The notes beneath the pieces were generated by a model that saw nothing but the letters and a program-made list of their open reading frames with translations, had not been told where the DNA came from and did not search any database. Of a DNA stretch of 64,000 nt, positions 17,855 to 26,742 are shown in pieces (within the stretch, counting starts at the first letter, position 1; each line of letters begins with the position of its first letter). This DNA comes from Synoicihabitans lomoniglobus. Lineage in GTDB: Bacteria; Verrucomicrobiota; Verrucomicrobiia; Opitutales; Opitutaceae. Where the stretch lies: positions 1,359,501 through 1,423,500 of the forward strand of contig NZ_CP119075.1 of NCBI RefSeq assembly GCF_029023725.1, in the 5' to 3' direction. The position numbers and the translations under genes were made by a program.

Positions 17855-18874
17855 TCAGTCGAGACTCCAATGCGCTGGCGAAGCTGACGCCGGAGGCAAC
17901 TCGCCCTGGTCGCGCAATGAGTTGAGCTCGGCGGGCGACGGTCGCAAGTCGTAGCGCCGAAGCTGGTGGGATGCGCGTTCAACCAGTTTAAAGTATTCGG
18001 TGATCACGGGAAAGGCCTTCGCGTCGGGTTGGTGCAGGAGCTGTTGGAACTCGGGCACGATCCGGTCGCGGATGTCGTCGATCGTGGACGGGGCAAACTC
18101 GAGTGGGAACTGGGCGAAGAGGTTGCCTCCGAGTTTGTGTTCGAGCAGGGCGCGGTAGGGCTCGGGGAGACGGCGTTCCATCAGAACCGGATCATCGAGC
18201 AGAGTCCGCGTGCGACGGAGGTCGTCGCCAAGATCCTTGAGGGCGATTTGATGCTGGGAGACGAGCAGGTCGATCCGGCCGTTGGAACGCACGGCCAAAA
18301 ATGGGGCGGCGGGAAACGCGAGCGGGAACAGGGTGTTGGGGTAGAGCGCCACCTTGAGGTAGGTCTCGGCGACGGTGGCAAAGCGCGGCCACGTCTCCAC
18401 GTTTTCAAAATCAACTTCGTCGATCGGGGCCCACTCCAGCTTGGGTTTCTCGGGAAACACGGTGTCGTTGGCGACGTCGACGTAGTAGTTGCCGATTTGC
18501 AGGGCGTTTTGGAAATAGGACCCCTGCAGGAAAATGAAGACGGGTTTGATCACGACCCCGGCGGCGAGGAGTTCCTGAAAAATGGGATCGCGGGGCAGCC
18601 GCTCTTTCACGGCGTCGCGAATGTGGCGGCAAAACCCGATCGGGTAGCGGGCCCAGTTGATCTCGCCGTAGGCACCGGAGTGAGCGGAGTCGGATGACGC
18701 CGCGGCTTGAATGCGGTCGGCATGGGATGCGTCGACTTCGGCGCGCAAGGCCGCGAGTCGCGAGGTCACGGCCGGGAGCCGCGGTTCGAGGACGCGCTGG
18801 GTGACGCGCCGCTGCTCCGGCGACGCGGTGAGGTCGAGGGAGCGGGCTTGGGCGATGAGGTGACTGATACTCAC
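17855..18874 (-). CDS. Conserved-looking protein of unknown function upstream of hemF
   Basis: A 339-residue soluble protein that I do not recognise. There is no signal peptide or membrane segment. It begins at a GTG and has a helical N-terminus, then INWARYPIGFCRHIRDAVKERLP and VVIKPVFIFLQGSYFQNALQIGNYYVDVANDTV, a compact alpha/beta-looking core. Helices rich in Arg/Leu and a Pro-rich tail follow. It is 84 bp upstream of hemF in the same orientation and could be the first gene of that operon. A role linked to haem is only suggested by position. Confidence 0.65.
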   Translation of the reverse strand: MSISHLIAQARSLDLTASPEQRRVTQRVLEPRLPAVTSRLAALRAEVDASHADRIQAAASSDSAHSGAYGEINWARYPIGFCRHIRDAVKERLPRDPIFQELLAAGVVIKPVFIFLQGSYFQNALQIGNYYVDVANDTVFPEKPKLEWAPIDEVDFENVETWPRFATVAETYLKVALYPNTLFPLAFPAAPFLAVRSNGRIDLLVSQHQIALKDLGDDLRRTRTLLDDPVLMERRLPEPYRALLEHKLGGNLFAQFPLEFAPSTIDDIRDRIVPEFQQLLHQPDAKAFPVITEYFKLVERASHQLRRYDLRPSPAELNSLRDQGELPPASASPAHWSLD

Positions 18875-18943
18875 GAGGCGAGACGCTGGTGAGCACGCGA
18901 AGGGAATCGCAACCCGGAATCCCGGGAGCGAGGCAACTCCGGG

Positions 18944-19543
18944 TCAGGAGGTGCGGCGTCGACGTCGCCAGAATCCGACCATGCTGGCGGCAATGCCGCT
19001 CCACAGCCCGGCGCTGGCGGGTTCCGGCACGGCGGAAAGGGCGCTGATGGTGGCGGTGGCTCCTGGCGTAGCCTGCCAGCCGGCCGAGACCAAGGTGCCG
19101 TCGATGAATTCGGTGTTGAGAAAATTGAATTCCAACCACCCGAAATGGGTGTTGCCGGAGATGTCGAATTGGACCCCCACATATTGGGTGCCGCCACTGA
19201 CGAAGTCGTTAAACGTGCTGTAGGAATTGAAATCCCAGCCGCTGTTGATGGAGTCGCCCAACTCGAAGACTTGGAGTGACCCGAGATTCTCGGCGGAGGC
19301 GTTGGTTCCTAGGCTGTTGAGTCCGGAAGAGAAGGTATTGAAGACCGAGATGTTGAAGTCGGTCACGCTGTCACCGTCGATGTCCAGCTCGAGCACCGAG
19401 TCGTTGTAGTCGCCCAGCGAGATATCGGAGAGGTCCGACAACGTGAGTTGGGCGGTGGCATGGGGAGCGGAGATCATGCCGGCGATAGCGGCGAGTGATC
19501 CGAGAGCAGAATGAGGTGAGCGCATAGAGGTGGTTGATCTCAT
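18944..19543 (-). CDS. PEP-CTERM surface protein
   Basis: A 199-residue exported protein. The N-terminus has a signal peptide ending near APHATAQ (a second ATG at 19525 would give a more compact signal). The mature body is rich in Asp, Asn, Ser and Gly with no Cys. The C-terminus is a complete exosortase sorting signal: VPEPASAG, a hydrophobic helix, then an Arg cluster (WRRRRR). It is predicted to be processed and anchored by an exosortase such as those at 43765-45360 or 49342-51030, 24 kb away. Local neighbours give no function. It diverges from the His-rich membrane protein gene. Confidence 0.85.
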   Translation of the reverse strand: MRSTTSMRSPHSALGSLAAIAGMISAPHATAQLTLSDLSDISLGDYNDSVLELDIDGDSVTDFNISVFNTFSSGLNSLGTNASAENLGSLQVFELGDSINSGWDFNSYSTFNDFVSGGTQYVGVQFDISGNTHFGWLEFNFLNTEFIDGTLVSAGWQATPGATATISALSAVPEPASAGLWSGIAASMVGFWRRRRRTS

Positions 19544-19679
19544 ATCGGGGCGCGGGGGAGAACCTTAAGGAAAAAGTGCGCGGATGGGCCTATTGACGAG
19601 TTTGCTAGAGTTCGCATTGGACAGCGCGGGCCCCTTCCCGATGGATGGGAGGCTTCATCGCTGCCGAATCCATTCTCCC

Positions 19680-20414
19680 ATGAACGACACCGCCCTCGCC
19701 ACCATTGCCGCCACTGGCTTCGCCGTGGCGTTTTTGCATGCGGCGATCCCGACGCATTGGCTGCCCTTCGTGCTGGTGGGACGGGCGCGGGGGTGGACGA
19801 CCTTGCGGACATTGACGATGGTGGCCGGCGCGGGTCTGGGACACGTGGCGCTTACCAGTCTGTTGGGATTGGCGATCGCGTGGTTTGGATTCCGGTTGGA
19901 TGAATCGTTGGGCCATGCGTTCCCCCTCGTGACATCGGGGCTCTTGTTTGCGATCGCGATTTATTACGGCTACCGCCAGTGGACGGGGCGCGGAGTGTGC
20001 CATCATCACCCTCCGGGGAGCGAGCACGCGCCGAGCAAGGCCTGTGATTCACACGAACATGATCATGGTCACACGCATTGGGAAGAGGAGCTGAAGGGCA
20101 CGCCGTTGGTGAAGCCGGATCGGGGCGACTGGGCGGCGGTGAGCGGGTTGTTTGTCATGCTCACGCTCTCACCGTGCGAAGGCTTTTTGCCGATCTATTT
20201 GTCGGGCGTGCAGTTTGGTTGGCGGGGATTCGTGGTGCTCAGTCTCATCCTCGCGCTTGGTGCGGTGGGTGGGATGACGCTACTCACGTGGCTGACGTTG
20301 AAGGGGAGCGAACGGCTACGCATCGAACGCTTTGAACACTATGAAGCGGGCCTGCTCGCGGTGCTTTTTGTCGTGCTCGGCGTCATCGCGTTTGTGCTCC
20401 AGCACGAGCATTGA
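19680..20414 (+). CDS. His-rich integral membrane protein, possible metal transporter
   Basis: A 244-residue protein with about six membrane helices: AAIPTHWLPFVLVG near residues 18-32, a helix pair at about 45-110, and three more after residue 150. The first helix carries HAAIPTHW. The central cytoplasmic or periplasmic loop (about 107-140) has many His and acidic residues (CHHHPPGSEH, HEHDHGHTHWEEE). After the loop comes LTLSPCEGFLPIYLSG. The SPC-x-x-x-LPIYL pattern and His loop recall the LysE/UreH/DsbD-like and RcnA-like transporter superfamilies, so export or insertion of a divalent metal is plausible. The ATG at 19680 is chosen since residues before it are not membrane-like. Confidence 0.65.
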   Translation: MNDTALATIAATGFAVAFLHAAIPTHWLPFVLVGRARGWTTLRTLTMVAGAGLGHVALTSLLGLAIAWFGFRLDESLGHAFPLVTSGLLFAIAIYYGYRQWTGRGVCHHHPPGSEHAPSKACDSHEHDHGHTHWEEELKGTPLVKPDRGDWAAVSGLFVMLTLSPCEGFLPIYLSGVQFGWRGFVVLSLILALGAVGGMTLLTWLTLKGSERLRIERFEHYEAGLLAVLFVVLGVIAFVLQHEH

Positions 20415-20432
20415 GCCATACGGGACAGCCCT

Positions 20433-21461
20433 TCAGTAGGGCAGTTCGAACCGAACCGTCTCGGGTTCTTCGTCTCCGGGGGCTTCATCCGCTGCGTCGT
20501 CGGAGTCCTCGTCGTCGAGGGAGATGGGAGTGAATTGCAGCAGCGGGGCGGGGGCGGGTTCCGGATCAGCGGTGGCGGGGGGGACCGGGGCGGCGGGCTT
20601 TGATTCGGCGGGCATGCGCTGGAAGGGCCCGGTCGGGATTTTGGCAAATGCGTCCTCGATAAGTTCGGCCATCTTGATGTCGCGTTCCTTGGAGGTGGGG
20701 CTGCCCATGATCACGGCAACAATGCGGCGACCGTCGCGTTCGGCGGTGGCCGCGAGGCAGAAACCGGCGGCACGAGTGAAGCCGGTTTTGAGGCCGTCGA
20801 TACCGCGGACTTTGCCGATCAGATTGTTGTGGTTGTCCATCATCACCGGTTTGGCGCGCACGCCGGTGCCGAACGGGCGGCGCTCGATCGAGGAGTAACG
20901 CAGGACGTCGGTTTCCTTGAGCAAGGCGCGGGAGAGTTTGGCGAGGTCGCGTGGCGAAGTCTGGTCGGTTTCATCCAGCCGCCGTGATCGCGGGGGCAGG
21001 CCATGCGGGGACCGCCAGATGGTATCGGTCATGCCGAGGGCGCGGGCGCGGACGTTCATGCGGTCCACGAACTGTTCACGGGTGATGCCGGCGGCGTGGC
21101 TCAACGCGTGCGCGGCGTCGTTGGCCGATTGAATCATGAGTGCATACAGCAGCTCCTCGACCGGGAACACTTCGCGATGTTTCAACCACACCTGGGTGCC
21201 GCCCATGCGGGCGTCGTCGGCGGTGACTTCGACGGGAGTTTGCAACGTGATCTCACCGGCCTGGATGGCGTCGTGAATGACGAGAAACGTCATTAACTTC
21301 GTCACGCTGGCGGGCGGGCTGACGACGTCGGAACGATCCTCGAACAGCACCTCGCCCGTGGTGGCGTTGACGACGATCGCGCCTTTGTAGACCTGGGCGT
21401 GCGAGACGTTGGCGAAGCATATGAGCATACACGCGACCAACAGGTTGCGGAGGTAAGACAT
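20433..21461 (-). CDS. D-alanyl-D-alanine carboxypeptidase (peptidase S11, PBP5-like)
   Basis: Periplasmic penicillin-binding enzyme trimming the terminal D-Ala of peptidoglycan stem peptides. The ATG at 21461 gives 342 residues with a signal peptide (LLVACMLICFANVSHAQ). All active-site motifs are present: Ser52-x-x-Lys55 (PPASVTKLMTF), Ser112-x-Asn114 (QSANDAAH) and Lys225-Thr-Gly (DGLKTGFTRAAGFC). The C-terminus after about residue 285 is a Pro-rich, then acidic tail (DDEDSDDAADEAPGDEEPE) in place of the usual PBP5 beta domain and membrane anchor, so it may be soluble or attached differently. It converges on the His-rich membrane gene with 18 bp between stops. Confidence 0.92.
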   Translation of the reverse strand: MSYLRNLLVACMLICFANVSHAQVYKGAIVVNATTGEVLFEDRSDVVSPPASVTKLMTFLVIHDAIQAGEITLQTPVEVTADDARMGGTQVWLKHREVFPVEELLYALMIQSANDAAHALSHAAGITREQFVDRMNVRARALGMTDTIWRSPHGLPPRSRRLDETDQTSPRDLAKLSRALLKETDVLRYSSIERRPFGTGVRAKPVMMDNHNNLIGKVRGIDGLKTGFTRAAGFCLAATAERDGRRIVAVIMGSPTSKERDIKMAELIEDAFAKIPTGPFQRMPAESKPAAPVPPATADPEPAPAPLLQFTPISLDDEDSDDAADEAPGDEEPETVRFELPY

Positions 21462-21875
21462 TGGTGACAACGGTAGCGCCAAGATGATTTCACTCCGCTG
21501 GCTTCGCGACCGGCTGTAAAGGAAGGATTTTAATTCTGAATTTCGATGTTGGATCGAGTGAATGGCTCCGCCTCTGCGATTAAGGGAGATGATGAGAAAA
21601 TCATAAACAGATCGGGGGTAGGACCTCAGTGGTTTTATGGTAATATTATGAAAAGTGCTGCATGGCAGTAATTTGGGTCGAAAATATATTGTGGCGATTC
21701 AACGAGCCCTGCGTCTGTTTCGTATGCAAATGCCGTTGCCGTTGCCTACTTTACCCTCCGCACGTGCCCACGAAAATTTATCGGGCGAAGGTGTCAAAAA
21801 AGATGAAAAAGGTCGCCGGGCTTCGTCCCTTCGACCCGACGATCACCGATCTTGGACCACCCACGTAATCTTCCC
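21462..21875. other. Non-coding gap upstream of dacA-like and sigma factor genes
   Basis: A 414-bp divergent intergenic region, distinctly AT-richer than its surroundings (around 21590-21700). It must hold the promoters of both neighbours. I see no convincing -35/-10 pair, operator or RNA motif. Two overlapping open frames at 21655-21879 have no recognisable product and look spurious. Confidence 0.5.
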
Positions 21876-22454
21876 ATGAATCATCTTGCTGCCTCCAACC
21901 CGCCCACGACTCCCTCGGCGGGAGAATCCGCAACTTCGAGGGAGCTGTTTCCCTTGCTTTATCATGAGCTGCGTCGAATGGCGGCGGCGAAGATTTCCCA
22001 TGAAAGCGGGGACCAAACCCTGCAGGCGACTGCACTCGTGCACGAGGCTTGGATTCGTTTGTCTGGTAACACTTCCCAATCGTGGGAGAACCGGGCCCAG
22101 TTTTTTGCCACCGCCGCAGTCATCATGCAGCGAATCCTCATCGATAATGCGCGCCGCAAACAAGCGCTGCGCCGAGGGGGAGGTGCGGTTAGAGTAAGTG
22201 CGGATATCACTGGTTTCGATGTCGCCGAGACTCCTGATAACGACTCGTTACTACTGGTGAACGATGCCATGGATGCGCTGGCGGCGCATGACTCCCGTAA
22301 AGCGGATTTGGTGAGATATCGTTACTTCGTGGGACTTTCGTTGGCGGAAGCGGCTGATCTTCTCGGGATTTCTCAGCGCACCGCTGAGCGGGATTGGAGT
22401 TACGCGAGGGCTTGGTTGTTGCGGGAGGTTAATCGGATTAAACAGCTGGAGTGA
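21876..22454 (+). CDS. ECF-type RNA polymerase sigma factor
   Basis: A 192-residue sigma-70-family factor of the ECF-like group common in Planctomycetes and Verrucomicrobia. Region 2 spans about residues 22-95 (LYHELRRMAAAKI, LVHEAWIRLS, RAQFFATAAVIMQRILIDNARRK). Region 4 is the C-terminal helix-turn-helix (LVRYRYFVGLSLAEAADLLGISQRTAERDWSYARAWLLREV). The ATG at 21876 is preferred over the upstream in-frame TTG at 21852. It has no anti-sigma factor gene next to it. Instead it lies 55 bp before a Ser/Thr kinase gene, an arrangement in which the kinase is likely to regulate the sigma factor by phosphorylation. Confidence 0.92.
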   Translation: MNHLAASNPPTTPSAGESATSRELFPLLYHELRRMAAAKISHESGDQTLQATALVHEAWIRLSGNTSQSWENRAQFFATAAVIMQRILIDNARRKQALRRGGGAVRVSADITGFDVAETPDNDSLLLVNDAMDALAAHDSRKADLVRYRYFVGLSLAEAADLLGISQRTAERDWSYARAWLLREVNRIKQLE

Positions 22455-22509
22455 CGGGATCCAAAATGCACTGAGGCCGGAGTGACATCTACAAAGTCAA
22501 TATCGAGGG

Positions 22510-25500
22510 ATGAATACAAAACCGGATGAAATTCTTTTTGCCGAGTTGGTTTCGCTTTATGGCGAAGAACGTGAGGCGCGACTTGATCAAGTGAGTCAGA
22601 ATGATCCGGCTTTGGGTGAACGTCTCCGCAGTTTGCTCGAGTTTCACGATCAGTCCGGCAGTTTTCTGGAAGAGCCTATCTTTGGTCCGTTGACCGCAGA
22701 AGCTCGCGAACAGCCCGGTGACTCTATCGGCAACTATACCTTTGTCCGAAAACTGGGTGAAGGTGGCGGTGGGGTCGTTTTCCTGGCGGAACAGCATCAA
22801 CCGGTCAGGCGTCAGGTAGCGCTAAAGATCATCAGGTTGGGGATGGACACCGGCGCGGTGATTGCTCGCTTCGAACTCGAGCGGCAGACCTTGGCGATGA
22901 TGAATCACGCGGATATCGCCCGCGTGTTTGATGCCGGCACGACTACTGCGGGACGATTGTATTTTGTTATGGAATACGTCGACGGCGTGCCGTTAACGAC
23001 GTTTTGCGATGAACATCGACTCGATCTGAACGCGCGTCTGACCCTTTTCGTCCGCGTGTGCCTCGCCCTGCAGCACGCGCATCAGAAAGGGGTCATTCAT
23101 CGTGATATCAAGCCCTCCAATATTCTGGTCACGATGGAAGGAGAGGTGCCGACTCCCAAAATCATCGACTTTGGCATCGCCAAAGCCACCAGAGGGCAAC
23201 TCGGGGAAAAAAGCTGGGTTACGCGCGTGGATCAACTGATGGGCACGCCGCCCTATATGAGCCCCGAACAGGTGGATTCTCGGGAATGGGACGTCGATAC
23301 TCGAAGTGACGTTTATGCGTTGGGCGTGCTGCTTTACGAAATGCTCACCGGTGCATTGCCCTTCGGTTCGGAGATCTTTCGGAGGAGCGGAATGGAGGAG
23401 ATTCGTCGCATTATTTGTGACCAGACGCCGTCGCGACCATCGCGTCGTTTGGCCACGCTGGCAGCGGACGACGCTCAAACCGTCGCGCAAAAACGGCGCA
23501 CGGGCTCGCTACAACTCAGATCCGTCTTGGTCGGCGATCTCGATTGGATTGTGATGCGTTGTCTCGAAAAAGATCGGGATCGGCGTTACGCGAGTGCGCA
23601 GGAACTGGCGGACGACGTTCGACGCTATCTGCGGCGGGAGCCGGTTTTAGCGCATCCCCCCGCGGTTGCTTACCTGGTCAAACGCTTTGTTGCCCGCCAT
23701 CGCTTCGCTTGTGCGAGTGTCGTGATGGCGGCATTGATCTTGGTCGGTGCCACCGTTGTCAGTGTGCGCCAGACGTTGCGCGCCCGCGACGCGGAGCGCA
23801 TAGCTCGGCGCGAGGCAGCCACTGCAACGGCGGTCAATCAGTTCCTGGTGGAGGATCTGCTGCGCCAAGCCGATAGCAATGTTCAGGCGGATGCGCGCGA
23901 AATGCCGAATCCTGATTTAAAAGTCCGGGAGGCCTTGGATCGCGCGGCGGTCCAAGTCGGTAATCGCTTCAAGGCGCTGCCCATGGCGGAAGCCGGCGTC
24001 CGTTCCGCCATTGGACAATCCTACATCGGCGTCGGTCAGGCGGGGGCCGCGGAACCGCAACTTCGTCGTGCATGGGAACTGCGTCAGGCCGAGTTTGGCG
24101 ACGATCACCCCGATACGTTGGCAGTCGGTTTGCTATTGGCGCGTGCTTTCGTCGACCAAGGTAAATTGGAAGAAGCCGCGACACTGCAGAGTCGGATATT
24201 GGAGACTCAAACCGAGCGTTTCGGCCCGGATTATCCCCGCCGTTATGAAACCATGAACGAGCTGGCTGACTCCTACCATCTGCTGGGGCGCTTCGAGGAG
24301 TGCGCTGCTCTTCAGCAAGACGTCTATGCCCATGGATTGCGCGTCCTAGGCCCGGAGCACCCGGATACGCTCCTCGCAATGAGCAACCTCGGTAACGCCT
24401 ACATGCTGCTCAATCGAGACGACGAGGCGCTGGACCTGCAAACCCGGGCGCTGGCCGCGCGCAAAAGGGTGCTGGGGGAATATCATCCCGCGACGCTCAA
24501 CACCCTCAGCAATCTCGCGGAGACCTATGGTAAATTGGAAAGATTGGAGGAGGCCGAAGTGTTGCAACTCGAACTCCTGGCCAACACCCGCCAGGCGTTG
24601 GGAGACGAACATTTTCAGACAATCGCGGCGCTGATCAACTTGGCGGGAACCTACAACGAACGAGAGAACTACGTGGCGAGTGAACCCCTGTTGGAGGAGG
24701 CGGCCGGGACCGGTCGGCGCGTTCTGGGCGACGAGCATCCGATCACCCTCGCCGCCCTCAATAATCTGGCGATGGTCTACGGGAGAAATGGACGTCCAGA
24801 AGACGCGCTCAAGACGAAGGAGCAATTACAGGCAGTCGTCGCCAAGGTTTTCGGCACCGATCACCCGAACACGCTCATTACCGCCCTCAACCTTGCGAAC
24901 TCCTATTACGATCTGAAGCGCTATGCGGAGGCGATCGCGGTTCTCAATCCACTTCCCGAGGCTCTCATTGCACGCTTCGGCGTGAGCCACGCCTACCGCA
25001 GAAGGGCGCTGGAGCGTTTGGCCGACTCGCATGCTGCGCTCGGCGATATCGCAACCGCGGTAGGTTGGAGACGCCAACAGTTGGCCGCCGCGCGCGAGGC
25101 CGAAAATCTGCCGTCCGGTCACGTGATGGGAGTTGCGACGGTTCTCGCGACCGAATTGCTGGCCGAAAACGAATTTGCGGAGGCGGAGCCGATTTTGCGG
25201 GAGGTGGTCGCGTTCCGGGACCGAGAGGAACCCGACGCCTGGACCACATTCAACAGCCACAGCTTGCTCGGGGAGGCCCTCCTTGGACAGCAACGTTATG
25301 ACGAGGCCGAACCCCGGTTGTTGGAAGGCTTTCGCGGTTTGCGAGACCGTGGGACAACCATTCCCGCCGACTTGCAGTTTCGTCTCGATGAAGCGCGCGA
25401 CCGGGTGGTGCGACTTTACGAGGGCCTGGGGCGCACGGCCGAGGCGGACCGGTGGCGCTCGCTGCCATCGCAGCCCGGTGATGTGGCCGAGCCGACGGCA

Positions 25501-25521
25501 GACGACTCTGCTCAAGGTTAG
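22510..25521 (+). CDS. Transmembrane Ser/Thr protein kinase with C-terminal TPR domain
   Basis: A 1003-residue Hanks-type kinase. Order: short N-terminal helical region; kinase domain about 75-380 with glycine loop LGEGGGGVVFLAE (82-94), Lys106, catalytic HRDIKPSN (Asp199), DFG (220-222) and GTPPYMSPEQ; one membrane helix about 398-418; then about 550 residues of TPR repeats of roughly 42 residues (HPDTLLAMSNLGNAYMLLNRDDEALDL-type units, TPR_10/TPR_12-like). The TPR part is probably extracytoplasmic and senses a ligand or protein. It is likely cotranscribed with the ECF sigma factor upstream. Its last 4 nt overlap the end of a convergent PEP-CTERM gene. Confidence 0.93.
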   Translation: MNTKPDEILFAELVSLYGEEREARLDQVSQNDPALGERLRSLLEFHDQSGSFLEEPIFGPLTAEAREQPGDSIGNYTFVRKLGEGGGGVVFLAEQHQPVRRQVALKIIRLGMDTGAVIARFELERQTLAMMNHADIARVFDAGTTTAGRLYFVMEYVDGVPLTTFCDEHRLDLNARLTLFVRVCLALQHAHQKGVIHRDIKPSNILVTMEGEVPTPKIIDFGIAKATRGQLGEKSWVTRVDQLMGTPPYMSPEQVDSREWDVDTRSDVYALGVLLYEMLTGALPFGSEIFRRSGMEEIRRIICDQTPSRPSRRLATLAADDAQTVAQKRRTGSLQLRSVLVGDLDWIVMRCLEKDRDRRYASAQELADDVRRYLRREPVLAHPPAVAYLVKRFVARHRFACASVVMAALILVGATVVSVRQTLRARDAERIARREAATATAVNQFLVEDLLRQADSNVQADAREMPNPDLKVREALDRAAVQVGNRFKALPMAEAGVRSAIGQSYIGVGQAGAAEPQLRRAWELRQAEFGDDHPDTLAVGLLLARAFVDQGKLEEAATLQSRILETQTERFGPDYPRRYETMNELADSYHLLGRFEECAALQQDVYAHGLRVLGPEHPDTLLAMSNLGNAYMLLNRDDEALDLQTRALAARKRVLGEYHPATLNTLSNLAETYGKLERLEEAEVLQLELLANTRQALGDEHFQTIAALINLAGTYNERENYVASEPLLEEAAGTGRRVLGDEHPITLAALNNLAMVYGRNGRPEDALKTKEQLQAVVAKVFGTDHPNTLITALNLANSYYDLKRYAEAIAVLNPLPEALIARFGVSHAYRRRALERLADSHAALGDIATAVGWRRQQLAAAREAENLPSGHVMGVATVLATELLAENEFAEAEPILREVVAFRDREEPDAWTTFNSHSLLGEALLGQQRYDEAEPRLLEGFRGLRDRGTTIPADLQFRLDEARDRVVRLYEGLGRTAEADRWRSLPSQPGDVAEPTADDSAQG

Positions 25522-26174
25522 GAACTGCCCGACTCCGCGATTCCGGTCTGCGCGATGGGAACGCCGTGTTGCCCGGTGTTGCGGCGGCGACGGCAGCAGA
25601 CCCACCCCAGAACTCCGGCTCCGGCCATCGCTGCGTAGCTCGACGGCTCCGGCACGGCCGAGAGCGAGGCCGACCAATTCACGGTGCCTGCCCCGCTGAG
25701 CGTGCCGAAGTCACCGGATGACATTCCTAGATCGGCTAGTGATTTATCCGCGAAAAATAGCGACCCGGCTATACTTGTGCTAGGAGTAAACCCCGCTGGT
25801 CCGTATATGGAGCCATTGACCGCAAACCCGAATGAATCTCCGCTTGCCGAAGTGGCATCGACGCTCAGCCACGGCAAGTATCCAGAAACTGTAGAAAAGG
25901 CGGTCGACCATTCTTCATTATCCTGGCCCATAGCATAGAAATTAAACTCGGAGATGTTCGAATGTTGACCCGGAGTCGTCCACGACAAACCGGATACCGC
26001 CCAATTACCCGAATAGCTGGCGATGACATCGCCGCCGGTTTGATTGAAAATGATGGTTATCTGCGCACGCGCGGATAACGCGAAGAATAGTGAGATCAAC
26101 AGCAACGCAGCCGCTAGAGGGCGTCGGCTATAACAGGTAGGTGAAACTTGGCAGGGGCGGGATTTAGATTTCAT
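25518..26174 (-). CDS. PEP-CTERM surface protein with an extended tail
   Basis: With ATG 26174 the product has 218 residues. A signal peptide (RRPLAAALLLISLFFALSARAQ) precedes a Ser/Gly/Thr-rich body without known domain. The sorting signal is VPEPSSYAAMAGAGVLGWVCC followed by RRRR. Normally the protein ends within a few residues of the basic cluster. Here 16 more residues (NTGQHGVPIAQTGIAESGSS region) follow, and their codons reach the kinase gene end, overlapping it by 4 nt. The signal also has two cysteines just before the Arg cluster. Sorting by an exosortase is expected, but the tail makes it an atypical substrate. Confidence 0.78.
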   Translation of the reverse strand: MKSKSRPCQVSPTCYSRRPLAAALLLISLFFALSARAQITIIFNQTGGDVIASYSGNWAVSGLSWTTPGQHSNISEFNFYAMGQDNEEWSTAFSTVSGYLPWLSVDATSASGDSFGFAVNGSIYGPAGFTPSTSIAGSLFFADKSLADLGMSSGDFGTLSGAGTVNWSASLSAVPEPSSYAAMAGAGVLGWVCCRRRRNTGQHGVPIAQTGIAESGSS

Positions 26175-26742
26175 GAATGGCGGTGTTGAGTTTTCATTCA
26201 AAGGTCGAGGTCATGTGAATGGGGTTTCCTAGGTTCGTGTGGCGGTTGGTGTCTTAATATAAGATACTACAAGTTAATGTGTTAAACGTTTTGATCTGCT
26301 CGGCCTGCAAGTCGGTTGGGTCTTTGTCGGCCGATGATCGGAGAATGCTATGCACGCCTTCGCCGGGGTTTGTTCGCCGTTCCACTTTACGTAGGTGATT
26401 GGCGAGGGGGGAATGGTGGTGTGCTACTCACGCCCTTGGAAGGGTCGAGGGGAGCATGTCCATTCAACCTACGGTGCTCCAATTGGACGAATTCGCGTAA
26501 AGACTTTTCGCTGCTCCATCTGTTCGGTTTGACGGAGTTTAAAACGATCAACGTCACTGCCGACCGTGGCAGCGGTATGAGTATGAAGGATGGCCGAATC
26601 ATGGGTCTCTGTATCCCAAAGCGGGATTTTGAGACCGAATCCGCCATCAATCCCCAAAAAAAATCCCGGCTCTACCGGGATTTTCCGATCGACCATCGGG
26701 CAATCAGCGATTGCCGGTGGTCACTGGCGGGGGAATAGCGTG
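26175..26742. other. Gap with no credible gene, holding one terminator
   Basis: This 568-bp stretch contains the leader and promoter region of the PEP-CTERM gene to its left and the terminator of the ROK kinase at 26660-26684. The segment around 26220-26300 is AT-rich (TTAATATAAGATACTACAAG), consistent with a promoter region. Open frames at 26316-26738 (+) and 26387-26650 (-) are rich in Arg, Pro and Ser with no domain, so I leave them out. Confidence 0.5.
26653..26684 (-). terminator. Intrinsic terminator of the ROK kinase gene
   Basis: AAAATCCCGG (26660-26669) and CCGGGATTTT (26675-26684) form a perfect 10-bp stem with a 5-nt loop. Read leftwards, the stem is followed by eight U residues, as expected for termination of the leftward gene ending at 26743. 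Confidence 0.88.

Noticed and set aside
21655-21879. Two overlapping small open frames before the sigma factor.
   Set aside because: Neither has coding-like composition or a recognisable product, and they overlap each other and the sigma factor start.
26316-26738. An open frame of 140 codons between a PEP-CTERM gene and the ROK kinase.
   Set aside because: It runs through the kinase terminator, has scattered rare-looking composition and no domain.
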